Assembly (NCBI RefSeq): GCF_020171785.1
Contig: NZ_JAIVAE010000010.1
Span: 62,001-126,000 of the forward strand
Length of the DNA stretch: 64,000 nt
Direction of reading: 5' to 3'
Origin: Guptibacillus hwajinpoensis
Lineage (GTDB): Bacteria; Bacillota; Bacilli; Bacillales; Guptibacillaceae
Position numbers and translations under genes: made by a program. Below are positions 1 to 7,374 of the stretch, piece by piece. How positions within the stretch are numbered: the stretch's first letter is position 1; each line of letters starts with the position of its first letter. The notes beneath the pieces were generated by a model that did no database searches, was not told the DNA's origin, and was given only the letters and a program-made list of their open reading frames with translations.

Positions 1-1
1 A

Positions 2-157
2 TGGCTACAAGAAGGCAAATTAAAATACGAAGAAACAATCGTAGAAGGATTCGAAAACGTTCCAAATGCATTCCTTGGCCTTTTTGAAGGTAAAAATCTT
101 GGAAAACAACTTGTTAAAGTGGCAGATCCAGAATATGCTACACTTCCTAATCGCTAA
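2..157 (+). CDS. NADP-dependent zinc-type oxidoreductase, C-terminal end (5'-truncated by window)
   Basis: The reading frame is open from the window edge (codons start at base 2) to a TAA at 155-157 and gives about 51 residues. The tail contains GFENVPNAFLGLFEGKNLGK and LVKVAD, which is how proteins of the YfmJ/CurA-type medium-chain NADP-dependent oxidoreductase family end. These are soluble quinone- or alkenal-reductase-like enzymes. Only the last part of the substrate/cofactor domain is visible, so no catalytic residue can be checked. A strong intrinsic terminator follows 9 bases after the stop, so this gene ends its transcript. The family call rests on the C-terminal motif alone. Confidence 0.75.
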   Translation, partial: WLQEGKLKYEETIVEGFENVPNAFLGLFEGKNLGKQLVKVADPEYATLPNR

Positions 158-165
158 ACAAATAC

Positions 166-194
166 ACCTGCTCCTTAAACGGAGCAGGTTTTTT
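166..194 (+). terminator. Intrinsic terminator of the oxidoreductase gene
   Basis: CCTGCTCC (167-174) pairs perfectly with GGAGCAGG (181-188) across a 6-base loop and is followed by six T residues. Confidence 0.9.
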
Positions 195-241
195 GTATGT
201 GCTCATGCACATAAAAAGACGGTTATCTTTAAGGTGAAGAA

Positions 242-268
242 GGAATAGTATGTACTATAGACTATTCC
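242..268. promoter_or_regulatory. Inverted repeat just upstream of the tspO-like gene
   Basis: GGAATAGT (242-249) and ACTATTCC (261-268) are exact reverse complements separated by 11 bases. The right arm ends one base before the AAGGAGG ribosome-binding site (269-275). It could be an operator or a 5'-UTR hairpin that touches the ribosome-binding site; no T-run follows, so it is not a terminator. Confidence 0.45.
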
Positions 269-280
269 AAGGAGGTTCTT

Positions 281-1009
281 ATGGGAAGATTTCTTCTTAA
301 TCTTATTGCTTATATTATCGTCGTAACGGTAAACGGGCTAGCTAATGCACTTCCACTAAATGGACAAACGACTGGAGAAATTTCAAATAGACTAAATGTA
401 TTGTTTACACCTGCTGGTTATGTGTTTAGTATTTGGGGATTAATTTATCTGTTGTTAGGAATATGGGTTATCCGCCAATTCCCTAAAAGTCGTCGCGATC
501 TGCCAGTCTATCAGAAAACGAGCGGACTATTTGTATTAAGCTCCATCCTAAATAGTCTATGGATTTTCCTATGGCATTATGAATTCTTCGGACTATCTGT
601 TATTGTTATGCTTCTTTTACTCTTAACTCTCATCAGACTATACACGAAAGCAAAAGCAGCAGACGGATCCTTCTTTGACTTACTCCCTTTTTCCGTATAT
701 CTTGGGTGGATTAGCGTAGCGACAATCGCAAACATTAGTTATTATCTAACCTACATCGACTGGGATGGTTTCGGCTTATCTGATTCTTTATGGACTATCC
801 TTCTTTTAATTATCGCCACAATATTGGCGCTTACTTTCCTAAAAAAAGAGCAAGATTGGGTTTATCCGCTCGTATTTGTATGGGCCTTTATTGGAATTGG
901 CGTAAAAAATCAAAATGGAGACGTACCGCTGGTCGTCTATTCATCCTACTTTCTTGCTGCACTTATCTTCATCGTCACTATTGTGTATGCTATTAAAAAT
1001 AAACGCTAA
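281..1009 (+). CDS. TspO/MBR-related tryptophan-rich membrane protein
   Basis: A 242-residue integral membrane protein. I count seven or so hydrophobic segments, including residues 5-25, 45-65, 83-110 and 215-238. The FTPAGYVFSIWGLIYLLLG stretch (about residues 43-61) and the aromatic-rich loops resemble the TspO/MBR (translocator protein) superfamily. At 242 residues it is longer than classical bacterial TspO (about 160) and belongs to the longer branch often annotated as tryptophan-rich sensory protein. Classical relatives bind porphyrins; substrate and role here are unknown. The ATG at 281 is preceded by AAGGAGG at good spacing. The gene is monocistronic, between two terminators, with an inverted repeat covering the upstream leader. 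Confidence 0.7.
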   Translation: MGRFLLNLIAYIIVVTVNGLANALPLNGQTTGEISNRLNVLFTPAGYVFSIWGLIYLLLGIWVIRQFPKSRRDLPVYQKTSGLFVLSSILNSLWIFLWHYEFFGLSVIVMLLLLLTLIRLYTKAKAADGSFFDLLPFSVYLGWISVATIANISYYLTYIDWDGFGLSDSLWTILLLIIATILALTFLKKEQDWVYPLVFVWAFIGIGVKNQNGDVPLVVYSSYFLAALIFIVTIVYAIKNKR

Positions 1010-1012
1010 ATA

Positions 1013-1043
1013 AAAGCCTCGTTTCCAAAAGGAAACGAGGTTT
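1013..1043. terminator. Bidirectional terminator between tspO-like and yitT-like genes
   Basis: CCTCGTTTCC (1017-1026) and GGAAACGAGG (1031-1040) form a perfect 10-bp stem with an AAAA loop. A/T runs flank both sides, so it serves the two convergent genes. Confidence 0.9.
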
Positions 1044-1048
1044 ATCAA

Positions 1049-1897
1049 TTAAGCAAGTGATTTAAAGTCCTGACCAAGAATTTCCTTCATACTATGAACT
1101 GTTATAAAGGCTTTTTGATCAACCGCACCAACGTGCTTTTTCAATTTTAGGAGATCTTTTCTTCCAAGAATCGTTGTAATCACTTCTTTTTCATCTGAAG
1201 TAAACGCGCCTCTTGCTGTGTGAATTGTAGCGCCTTTCCCAATTACTTCAACAATAAAGGAACGAATTTCTTCACTCTCTTTACTAATGATTACAATCTC
1301 TTTCTTTGCTTCAAAGCTTTGAAGCGTATAATCAATCACTAAGCCGTTTAATATGACACCAAATATTGCATACATTCCGATTTCAGGTCCAAATAAGACG
1401 ACTGAGAATAGGGCAATTGAAATATCTGAGACTAGAACGGCTTTCCCAACATCCATTGAGAAGAATTTATTGAGAATCATCGCAATGATATCCGTACCGC
1501 CAGTAGAAGCTTTCTGATGAAAAACAAGTCCCATACCAGCTGCAGCAATACACTGTCCAATGATCAATTGAATCAAGATATCCTGACTAAATGGCTCAGT
1601 CACCGGGATAAAGCGCTCAAATGCCCATACAGCAAGTGATAACGCAAAGCTTGCATAGATCGTTTTAACACCGAATTTAGGTCCGAGAAAAAGAATTCCA
1701 ACTAACAAAAGAACTGCGTTCAAAATAATCATGAACATTCCGACTGACAGGTTTGGGACAAGATGGTTCATCAGAATCGACAAACCACTGACTCCCCCTG
1801 TTGCAAGACTATTAGGAGAAAGGAAGAAATGAACGTGGGTAGCAACACCGAGCGCACCCAAAGTAATTAGCAGATAAGTTTTGATGTGATGAAGCAT
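1049..1897 (-). CDS. YitT family membrane protein (DUF161 + DUF2179)
   Basis: A 282-residue protein with five or six hydrophobic helices in residues 5-200 (YitT_membrane/DUF161), including the SPNSLATGGVSGLS and STGGTDIIAMIL motifs. A soluble C-terminal DUF2179 domain follows (about residues 215-272, containing GKGATIHTARGAFTSDEK). YitT proteins are abundant in Bacillaceae; transport or sensing roles have been proposed but no substrate is settled. Length and domain order match the family exactly. It is a single gene convergent with the tspO-like gene, and I see no operon partner. Confidence 0.85.
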   Translation of the reverse strand: MLHHIKTYLLITLGALGVATHVHFFLSPNSLATGGVSGLSILMNHLVPNLSVGMFMIILNAVLLLVGILFLGPKFGVKTIYASFALSLAVWAFERFIPVTEPFSQDILIQLIIGQCIAAAGMGLVFHQKASTGGTDIIAMILNKFFSMDVGKAVLVSDISIALFSVVLFGPEIGMYAIFGVILNGLVIDYTLQSFEAKKEIVIISKESEEIRSFIVEVIGKGATIHTARGAFTSDEKEVITTILGRKDLLKLKKHVGAVDQKAFITVHSMKEILGQDFKSLA

Positions 1898-2112
1898 CTA
1901 TTATCCCTCCCGTTGTTTTGTTTTCGTTTCGTAAGCACAATCGGGATTATAATAGGGATTTAATACTTTGTAAACAACCTAAACCTAAGATTTTTAATTG
2001 AAGCGGTTACAATGGATAAATAGGCTTTTAGTACTATGATATCAACTTATTTCGACAGTGATATACAAGAATTTTCTTAATTTTCGGTGCTGATGGTTTG
2101 TTTTTTTGCATC

Positions 2113-2143
2113 AAAAAAAGCAAAAACGCTTTCTGTTTTTGCT
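2113..2143 (-). terminator. Terminator of the liaFSR transcript
   Basis: AGCAAAAAC (2119-2127) pairs with GTTTTTGCT (2135-2143). Read on the minus strand the stem is followed by a T-run (the A-run at 2113-2119). It lies about 10 bases past the liaR stop. Confidence 0.85.
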
Positions 2144-2152
2144 TTCTTATCA

Positions 2153-2785
2153 TCAATTCACAAGGTTATGTTTAAATGCGTAAATAACAGCCTGAGTTCG
2201 ATCCTGGACCTCAAGTTTACCAAGGATATTACTTACATGAACTTTCACGGTTTTAAGAGCAATAAAACATTCATCTGCGATTGTTTGATTTGCTTTACCC
2301 TGGGCCATTAATAAGAGTATTTCCATTTCTCTTTCCGTTAACTCTTCATGAGGTAGCGTTTGAACCCGGTTACGCATGCGTGACATCATCTTCCCAGTCA
2401 CTTCAGGTTCAAGTACAGATTCTCCATGATAGGTTTTTCGAACGGCATTCGCAATTTCCACAGCTTTTGATGTTTTTAGCATATAACTAGTGGCGCCAGC
2501 TTCAAGGGCAGGATACACCTTCTCATCATCAAGAAAGCTAGTGACAATAATAATCTTTGCTTCAGGCCAATCTGCAATAATGTGCTTCGTTGCTTCAATA
2601 CCATCCATCTCTTCCATTACAAGGTCCATGAGAATAATATCAGGCCGAAGTGAAAGAGCCAGTTCTACCCCTTTCTTTCCATTGTCTGCTTCTCCAACAA
2701 CGGTAATATCTGCTTGAGCTGACAAATAAGACGATACTCCGATTCGCACCATTTCATGATCATCAACAAACAACACTTTAATCAT
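2153..2785 (-). CDS. liaR: LiaR/VraR-type response regulator (NarL family)
   Basis: A 210-residue two-domain regulator: receiver domain (residues 1-120, phospho-acceptor D54 in [14 protein letters not shown] pair at 8-9, K104 in SYMLKTSK) and a C-terminal LuxR-type helix-turn-helix (about 148-195, [16 protein letters not shown]). It closely resembles LiaR of B. subtilis and VraR of staphylococci, which activate cell-envelope stress genes when LiaS detects lipid-II cycle inhibition. An upstream ATG would add five residues, but the ATG at 2785 has GGAGGGG six bases ahead and is preferred. It overlaps the end of liaS by 8 bp, indicating translational coupling. Confidence 0.92.
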   Translation of the reverse strand: MIKVLFVDDHEMVRIGVSSYLSAQADITVVGEADNGKKGVELALSLRPDIILMDLVMEEMDGIEATKHIIADWPEAKIIIVTSFLDDEKVYPALEAGATSYMLKTSKAVEIANAVRKTYHGESVLEPEVTGKMMSRMRNRVQTLPHEELTEREMEILLLMAQGKANQTIADECFIALKTVKVHVSNILGKLEVQDRTQAVIYAFKHNLVN

Positions 2786-3809
2786 TTCGTTCCCCTCCAA
2801 CGTGTGGTACGCTCACCTCTAGTCTTGTCCCCTTTTGTGGCAAGCTGACTAACTTAAGAACGCCTCCAATTTCTAATGCTCGTTCATGCATATTTTGTAG
2901 ACCATATGAGGTAACTTTCTTCTCATCCATCTTAAATCCAATACCATCATCAACAATTCTTAAAATTGTTCGCCCCTCACGCCGAATAAGAAGAACATCA
3001 AGTGTTGATGCTTTCGCATGTCGCAACGTGTTGGAAACACATTCTTGTAAAATACGAAAGAGGTGGTCTTCTACACCCTTATCTAGTTCGAGAGTTTCAA
3101 GTTTCCAACTCACATCAATTGGAACCTTTTGTGACAATTCGTTTAGAAGTTCCTTTATTCCTTCTTCAAGAGAACGATCCTTTAAAGCGGCTGGTCTAAG
3201 ATGAAGTAAAAGAGCGCGCATTTCCAGCTGAGATTGATGAATGGTTTCCTCGACCATTTTAAGATGCTTTGTTTCTAAGTCATCCGCTTCCTCACGCGTC
3301 TCTGTGATTGAACTCATGAGCATTGAAGCAGCGAAAAGCTGTTGGCTAACTGAGTCGTGTAGTTCTCTCGCAAGACGATTCCGCTCTTCTGACACAACTT
3401 GTTGGACACGCTTCTCATGATCTTCTGCTTTTTCATTCGCTAGCTTTTGAGCTAATCTTACCTGCTCATTTATCCGATTTTGCAGTTTGCTAATCTGTTC
3501 AAAAACGCCATTTAGAACTGTGCTGTTTTTATTATGTATCGTGCGTCCTTTATCCAGTTCTTGAAGCGTATCAGCCACATATTGAAGCTCTTTACTAACG
3601 TAAAATCCCGATATTCCTCCAGCAACTCCTCCAAGTATAATTGTCATAATTGGAACGATTAACCCAAACGGTAGATCCATTAAATCTTTTTCAAATAATA
3701 GAGAGAAGGAGGCGATTGGATAGACGGATAAGTAAGCTACAGTGAAGAGGAAAAGCAGCAAGAGAGAGAGCAACGCACCAATGAACATATGACGCTGTAT
3801 CACACTCAT
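2778..3809 (-). CDS. liaS: LiaS/VraS-type sensor histidine kinase
   Basis: A 343-residue membrane kinase. Two transmembrane segments (about 8-30 and 47-70) bracket a short extracytoplasmic loop, the hallmark of intramembrane-sensing kinases. A HAMP-like linker and coiled coil (75-140) lead to a HisKA_3 domain with [18 protein letters not shown]; the phosphorylated histidine is H151. A HATPase_c domain follows (N box around [13 protein letters not shown] box VDDGIGF). It senses cell-wall antibiotics together with LiaF, which holds it inactive in the known systems. It overlaps liaF by 4 bp and liaR by 8 bp, so the three are co-translated. Confidence 0.93.
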   Translation of the reverse strand: MSVIQRHMFIGALLSLLLLFLFTVAYLSVYPIASFSLLFEKDLMDLPFGLIVPIMTIILGGVAGGISGFYVSKELQYVADTLQELDKGRTIHNKNSTVLNGVFEQISKLQNRINEQVRLAQKLANEKAEDHEKRVQQVVSEERNRLARELHDSVSQQLFAASMLMSSITETREEADDLETKHLKMVEETIHQSQLEMRALLLHLRPAALKDRSLEEGIKELLNELSQKVPIDVSWKLETLELDKGVEDHLFRILQECVSNTLRHAKASTLDVLLIRREGRTILRIVDDGIGFKMDEKKVTSYGLQNMHERALEIGGVLKLVSLPQKGTRLEVSVPHVGGERND

Positions 3810-4531
3810 ACGCGCTTCACCTCTAAATCCCCTGCAAACATGGAGGTTACAAGCTTCACTTTCTCAGAAGCTTCCTCATAGCCTTTCGTCTTGTAAGAAA
3901 GGACTTGATTGAACATGCCAGGCTCTCCATGCTCAAATAGTGTGGCAGATCCGAGCATAGAAGAATGCTGTATACTAACTTCAAGCTCGTACGGAACAAG
4001 AATTTGAATTTTGCCCACGATGTTACGAATCATAATAATCGATTCGCCTTTCGGAAGGACCGTATAGCTTAAGTCAATAACCGTTTCTCCAAAGCCTGCC
4101 TGGATATTCACATCATTCCATTCATACACATGTTCATGTGTCCTTTGTTTTCCGACCCATCTGTTTTGAAAAATCGTCTCTTGATACATAAGATCTTCTT
4201 CCACTTGCTCTGGCTTTTCTAATACGGGACGGATTTTCTTAGGTTTTTGTTTTGACTGATAGAGTTGAAACCCAAGATAGACTAACAATACGAGTAAAAA
4301 AAATTTAACAACAACCATGTTCATAATGGTTGTAACAAAAAAGAAAATACCCCCTCCCATAAACACCTTTCCGGAAGTTCGTGGCAAACGCTTTCTTCCC
4401 ATGTAAATCAATACACCGGAAACGATTAACAAGAATAGAAGGCCACCATTTAAAGAAACTTCTAGTAATATTAGAATGACTCCAATAATAAGAAGCCCTT
4501 TAACAGTGTCGCTATTTAAATTTCTCCACAT
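3806..4531 (-). CDS. liaF: LiaF-type inhibitor of LiaRS
   Basis: A 241-residue protein with hydrophobic segments near residues 12-45 and 56-92, then a cytoplasmic domain (about 130-241) that matches the conserved LiaF C-terminal region (VNIQAGFGETVIDLSY and ESIIMIRNIVGKIQILVPY). In B. subtilis LiaF is the specific repressor of LiaS kinase activity. It heads the three-gene liaFSR transcript. A terminator separates it from the upstream liaH-like gene, so liaFSR may also have its own weak promoter in the roughly 100-bp gap. Confidence 0.9.
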   Translation of the reverse strand: MWRNLNSDTVKGLLIIGVILILLEVSLNGGLLFLLIVSGVLIYMGRKRLPRTSGKVFMGGGIFFFVTTIMNMVVVKFFLLVLLVYLGFQLYQSKQKPKKIRPVLEKPEQVEEDLMYQETIFQNRWVGKQRTHEHVYEWNDVNIQAGFGETVIDLSYTVLPKGESIIMIRNIVGKIQILVPYELEVSIQHSSMLGSATLFEHGEPGMFNQVLSYKTKGYEEASEKVKLVTSMFAGDLEVKRV

Positions 4532-4587
4532 CGGCGTCCCTCCATTCCTAAATCCATCTATCTGATTATTCTTGAATCGCTCATGAC

Positions 4588-4610
4588 CAAAAAAGGCGCA
4601 TGCGCCTCTT
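4588..4610 (-). terminator. Terminator between liaH and liaF
   Basis: A perfect 12-bp palindrome GGCGCATGCGCC (4595-4606) is flanked by complementary A/T-rich bases and, on the minus strand, runs into TTTTTT. It probably separates strongly induced liaIH mRNA from basal liaFSR. Confidence 0.75.
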
Positions 4611-4638
4611 TTAGAATACCATTATTCCTCTGGTTGTT

Positions 4639-5277
4639 TTAATGAGTTTCTTGCTTTTTGGTCTTTTTTTCTAAATCATGAAATTTCATATCCATGCTCG
4701 AAACATAATAATCTCGATTCACCTTTTTCTCAAGTCTTTCAATATACTTTTCCATCTCATCAAAGCGATGGAATGTTTGGTTGTGATGATGACTCTCTTC
4801 CAGAATCACGTCCATTTTGTGATGGGCTCTTACGATATTTTCCTTTCCCATCAACTCCATTCTCTTGAGCGACATATCTTTCAACTTATGCTTCATCTTT
4901 TCATGTTTTTGTTTAAGACGCTTCAGCTCAAGTCCTGCTTCATCTACTAATTGAGATAACCGATCTGCTCTTTCTTCATACTGAACTTCCTCTTGTTTAG
5001 CAAATTCGTATAAATCCGATTCTCCAGCTTCACTTGCTAGAATAGCCTGTCCCGCCCGTTTCTCTGCATTTCTTCTCGCTTTAACTAGTTCTCTTCTAAA
5101 CTCATCTAGAAGTGTCGACTGTCGTTCAACGAGTTTCCCCGCCTTCTCCACTTCCTGTTCGCACTGTCTGAGGTAGTGATTTAACATTGACAGTGGATTT
5201 TTTTGTTCTTTCTGGTCCAGCATATTGTGAAAATCAGCTTCGATTGACTGTTTGATACGGGTTAGTAAGTGTGCCAT
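4639..5277 (-). CDS. liaH: PspA/IM30 family phage-shock protein (LiaH-like)
   Basis: A 212-residue, almost wholly alpha-helical, strongly charged protein with long predicted coiled coils (about 20-190), no signal peptide and no membrane span. This is the PspA/IM30/ESCRT-III-like architecture, and its position between a small membrane protein and liaFSR makes it the LiaH counterpart. LiaH forms large oligomeric rings that stabilise the stressed membrane and is recruited by LiaI. RBS GGAGAG lies upstream of the ATG at 5277. The spacing to the upstream gene is 21 bp, so both are one operon. Confidence 0.9.
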   Translation of the reverse strand: MAHLLTRIKQSIEADFHNMLDQKEQKNPLSMLNHYLRQCEQEVEKAGKLVERQSTLLDEFRRELVKARRNAEKRAGQAILASEAGESDLYEFAKQEEVQYEERADRLSQLVDEAGLELKRLKQKHEKMKHKLKDMSLKRMELMGKENIVRAHHKMDVILEESHHHNQTFHRFDEMEKYIERLEKKVNRDYYVSSMDMKFHDLEKKTKKQETH

Positions 5278-5298
5278 TTCATTTTCTCTCCTTTTATT

Positions 5299-5631
5299 TT
5301 AGCTTCGTTTAAGTTCATCCCACTGCTTTTCGAAACTAGTGAATGGATCCTCTGACTCTCCCGGCTCATCCCATTTTTTATAAATAACATAGAGGACATA
5401 GACCGCTATCAGGCCAAGGAAGGCTGGTATATTTGCCACAGCTGTGCTTAAACCGATGATCCCTATCATTCCCCAGATAACTTTTCCAGTTGTTGAATCT
5501 GATTTAAGAAATTTCTTAGTTGCAACGTATAAGATACCAAGACTTATAATCATGCCTACTAGCGAACCAAGGTTTGCTAGCAAAACAATCGCAGCAATGA
5601 TCCCTACTAATAGTAAACCTGCTTTCTTCAT
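5299..5631 (-). CDS. liaI: Small LiaI-like membrane protein (membrane anchor for LiaH)
   Basis: A 110-residue protein with three or four hydrophobic segments (about 4-24, 27-40, 50-65, 68-86) and a charged C-terminal tail rich in acidic residues. It resembles the Lmo0954/LiaI group of short membrane proteins that precede PspA-like genes in Listeria and Bacillus. In B. subtilis LiaI anchors LiaH rings at the membrane. It is first in the operon, with AAGGAGG a few bases before the ATG. The promoter and its LiaR site should lie in 5632-5800, but I could not assign a LiaR box with certainty. Confidence 0.75.
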   Translation of the reverse strand: MKKAGLLLVGIIAAIVLLANLGSLVGMIISLGILYVATKKFLKSDSTTGKVIWGMIGIIGLSTAVANIPAFLGLIAVYVLYVIYKKWDEPGESEDPFTSFEKQWDELKRS

Positions 5632-5827
5632 TAAGGTCGCCTCCTTTCATATCCTTATTCTATCTTTTGTCATAAGCTTTCATAATGAGCTAGAGCTTTA
5701 TCTTTGCATAAGACCTGAGGCCTAGTTAAATCACAGGTTGACTCAAGTATGCGGGTAAAGCCTGTTCTATCTTAACTAAACGAATCATGGTAAAGTGAAA
5801 GCAGATAGCACGGAAAGGAGTTCGGGA

Positions 5828-6001
5828 ATGGTTATTATTACGACCATTATCGTTGTGATCATTATGACGATTGTCATTGCCGCTGCTTTTGGAATGGCTG
5901 TATCAAAAGGGTACAGTGTCAAACATACTGTCGATCCTTTGCCAGATGAGCATCGGAAGACAGAGAAAGAGGGGAAACATGAACGGACAGAACCGAAGTA
6001 A
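5828..6001 (+). CDS. Short single-span membrane protein preceding ywbE
   Basis: A 57-residue protein: one hydrophobic helix (residues 2-28, rich in I, V and T) followed by a charged tail. The ATG at 5828 has AAAGGAG upstream and is preferred over an in-frame ATG 33 bases earlier. I do not recognise the family. It overlaps ywbE by 23 bp, so the two are translationally linked. Divergent from liaI. Confidence 0.65.
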   Translation: MVIITTIIVVIIMTIVIAAAFGMAVSKGYSVKHTVDPLPDEHRKTEKEGKHERTEPK

Positions 6002-6170
6002 TATCGCGCCTGGAAAAACCGTTGATATCGTCTTGAAACAAGACCAGCGTTCAGGGAAAACAACACGAGGGATTGTAAAAGATATTTTAACAAAATCTCC
6101 AACTCATCCACACGGCATTAAAGTACGTCTTGAAGATGGACAGGTTGGTCGAGTCAAAACCATCTTGTGA
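5979..6170 (+). CDS. ywbE: YwbE family protein (DUF2196)
   Basis: A 63-residue basic soluble protein. It contains IAPGKTVDIVLKQDQRSGK and a C-terminal GIKVRLEDGQVGRVKTIL segment, the full-length signature of the YwbE/DUF2196 family, widely conserved but of unknown biochemical role (an SH3-like or RNA-associated fold has been suggested). The start at 5979 is chosen because GAGGGG lies just ahead and because family members begin at this point; a longer in-frame start at 5871 would run through the preceding gene. Confidence 0.88.
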   Translation: MNGQNRSNIAPGKTVDIVLKQDQRSGKTTRGIVKDILTKSPTHPHGIKVRLEDGQVGRVKTIL

Positions 6171-6178
6171 TAATCGTA

Positions 6179-6209
6179 AAAACCCCCTGGAATAAAGTCC
6201 GGGGGGTTT
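6179..6209. terminator. Bidirectional terminator after ywbE
   Basis: AACCCCCTGG (6181-6190) pairs with CCGGGGGGTT (6199-6208), one G-T pair, flanked by A and T runs. It serves ywbE and the convergent TIM-barrel gene. Confidence 0.88.
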
Positions 6210-6216
6210 CGCTGTT

Positions 6217-7119
6217 CTATGGTTTTAACGCCATCCAGCTATCAAGATAATGTATGGAAAAACCATCTAAAGCCGTTGAATTCTCGTAAGCTGTTTTTAC
6301 TTTGAGAAGCTCATCATTCATGATCGCTTCTCCTTCTTCAAAAAATGAGATATACGAAGCTTCTGACGTTTGTCCCGTCTCTACTCCGATGGAGACTTTT
6401 TTATGATGCTCTTCAGCAAATGCGATTTCATTACGAACAAGCGCAATCATTCCATTGCCTCCATCTGCACGATCTCGGTAAGCCATTAAGGTTGTGACAT
6501 CTACTGTCTGAATAACCCATTCAGCTAAATTTCCAGATCCATAACGATTTTGATAAGATTGTTCGTCGAACCAAAACGGTGTGTCGACTCCGAACAGCAT
6601 ATTCATGCTCTCCGCTCGTACTTTTGCATTTGTTAACCGATCCTGATAAAACGCGATCGTGGTTTGGTAATTGTTCGTCCATCCTGAATGGAGATAAGGC
6701 TCAATATCAAGATGAACACCACTAAATTTCTGGTACTCTGATGCATTCGCTTGGTATGCTTCTAGCCAATTAAATAAGTTACTTTGATACGTAGCTCCTT
6801 TAATCGTTGCCCAGTTTGGCGCTCCATCAAGCGCATGAACACGTATCCCTTTAGCTGTCGCTTGTTCAATAAATGAGCGATAGGAAGATCGTGCGATTGA
6901 ACGGTTGATTTGTAAGTAGGCATCACTCACTTGTTTTCCTTCCATAAATTGAAGAACTTCTTCTGGTTTCGTTTCAATATCTCTTGTATTCCAAATCCAT
7001 GTAGCAAGAGCTTGATCCATTTCACTCGCCTCGGCTTTCCCTTCAGGCAGTGCAACTGACTGTACAATATAGGCCAGTATAAAAAAGAGAATAACGCTAG
7101 CAACAGATAAATTCCTCAC
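6217..7119 (-). CDS. Secreted or membrane-anchored TIM-barrel glycosidase-like protein under a c-di-GMP riboswitch
   Basis: A 300-residue protein starting at GTG 7119 with AAGGGGAG upstream. A longer reading to 7230 would translate the riboswitch aptamer and is rejected. An N-terminal hydrophobic stretch (about 6-22) acts as signal peptide or anchor. The rest looks like a TIM barrel of the glycoside-hydrolase type: WIWNTRD near the first strand, GVHLDIEPYLHSGW carrying an acidic pair like those at the ends of barrel strands, FGVDTPFWFDE and VTTLMAYRD. I cannot assign a GH family. Control by c-di-GMP makes a role in surface polysaccharide or biofilm turnover likely (inference). Confidence 0.75.
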   Translation of the reverse strand: MRNLSVASVILFFILAYIVQSVALPEGKAEASEMDQALATWIWNTRDIETKPEEVLQFMEGKQVSDAYLQINRSIARSSYRSFIEQATAKGIRVHALDGAPNWATIKGATYQSNLFNWLEAYQANASEYQKFSGVHLDIEPYLHSGWTNNYQTTIAFYQDRLTNAKVRAESMNMLFGVDTPFWFDEQSYQNRYGSGNLAEWVIQTVDVTTLMAYRDRADGGNGMIALVRNEIAFAEEHHKKVSIGVETGQTSEASYISFFEEGEAIMNDELLKVKTAYENSTALDGFSIHYLDSWMALKP

Positions 7120-7159
7120 ATGTTTGCTCCCCTTTTTTCTGAACCCAGGGCTCAAAAAA

Positions 7160-7245
7160 GGAGCCTGGCAGTCTGGCAGCCATTCGCATGAATGCGGGCA
7201 GGCCCATAACTTTGCGTCCCTATTTTTCAATAGGTTTGCCTTTTT
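7160..7245 (-). promoter_or_regulatory. c-di-GMP-I (GEMM) riboswitch
   Basis: On the minus strand the region reads GGCAAACC, then a stem CCTATT-GAAA-AATAGG with a GNRA tetraloop, GGGACGCAAAG, TTATGGGCCTG, a second hairpin GCCCGCATTC/GCGAATGGC and TGCCAGACTGCC. The order AAACC / GAAA-capped P2 / GACGCAAAG / GGGCCT / ATGGC-TGCC is the conserved core of the class I c-di-GMP aptamer. Downstream CAGGCTCC followed by TTTTTT can pair with GGGCCTG of the aptamer (terminator-like), while CCAGGCTC/GAGCCCTGG forms an alternative hairpin at 7144-7168. Expression-platform logic (ON or OFF) is inference. Confidence 0.88.
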
Positions 7246-7354
7246 CAGTTTTATCTTCCAACTACTATTATTATCGGTAGTGAGATCGTGAGAGTTTAGC
7301 TAAATTTTATCGCATAATAAATCATACTGTGCCGCTAATTCTTCACGCTATTTC

Positions 7355-7374
7355 TTAAACAAACGTTTGATTAA
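7355..7374. promoter_or_regulatory. 20-bp palindromic operator, copy 1
   Basis: TTAAACAAACGTTTGATTAA, the exact reverse complement of the two copies at 43562 and 43593. It lies about 110 bp upstream of the c-di-GMP riboswitch and overlaps the helD stop codon. The symmetry suits a TetR-type dimer; the cognate regulator is not in the window. Confidence 0.7.

Noticed and set aside
5632-5800. LiaR binding box upstream of liaI
   Set aside because: A site is expected here, but I found no sequence I could match confidently to the known LiaR motif.
7120-7230. N-terminal extension of the TIM-barrel protein to an ATG at 7230
   Set aside because: These 37 codons are the c-di-GMP-I aptamer; the GTG at 7119 has a proper ribosome-binding site and begins directly with the signal-peptide helix.
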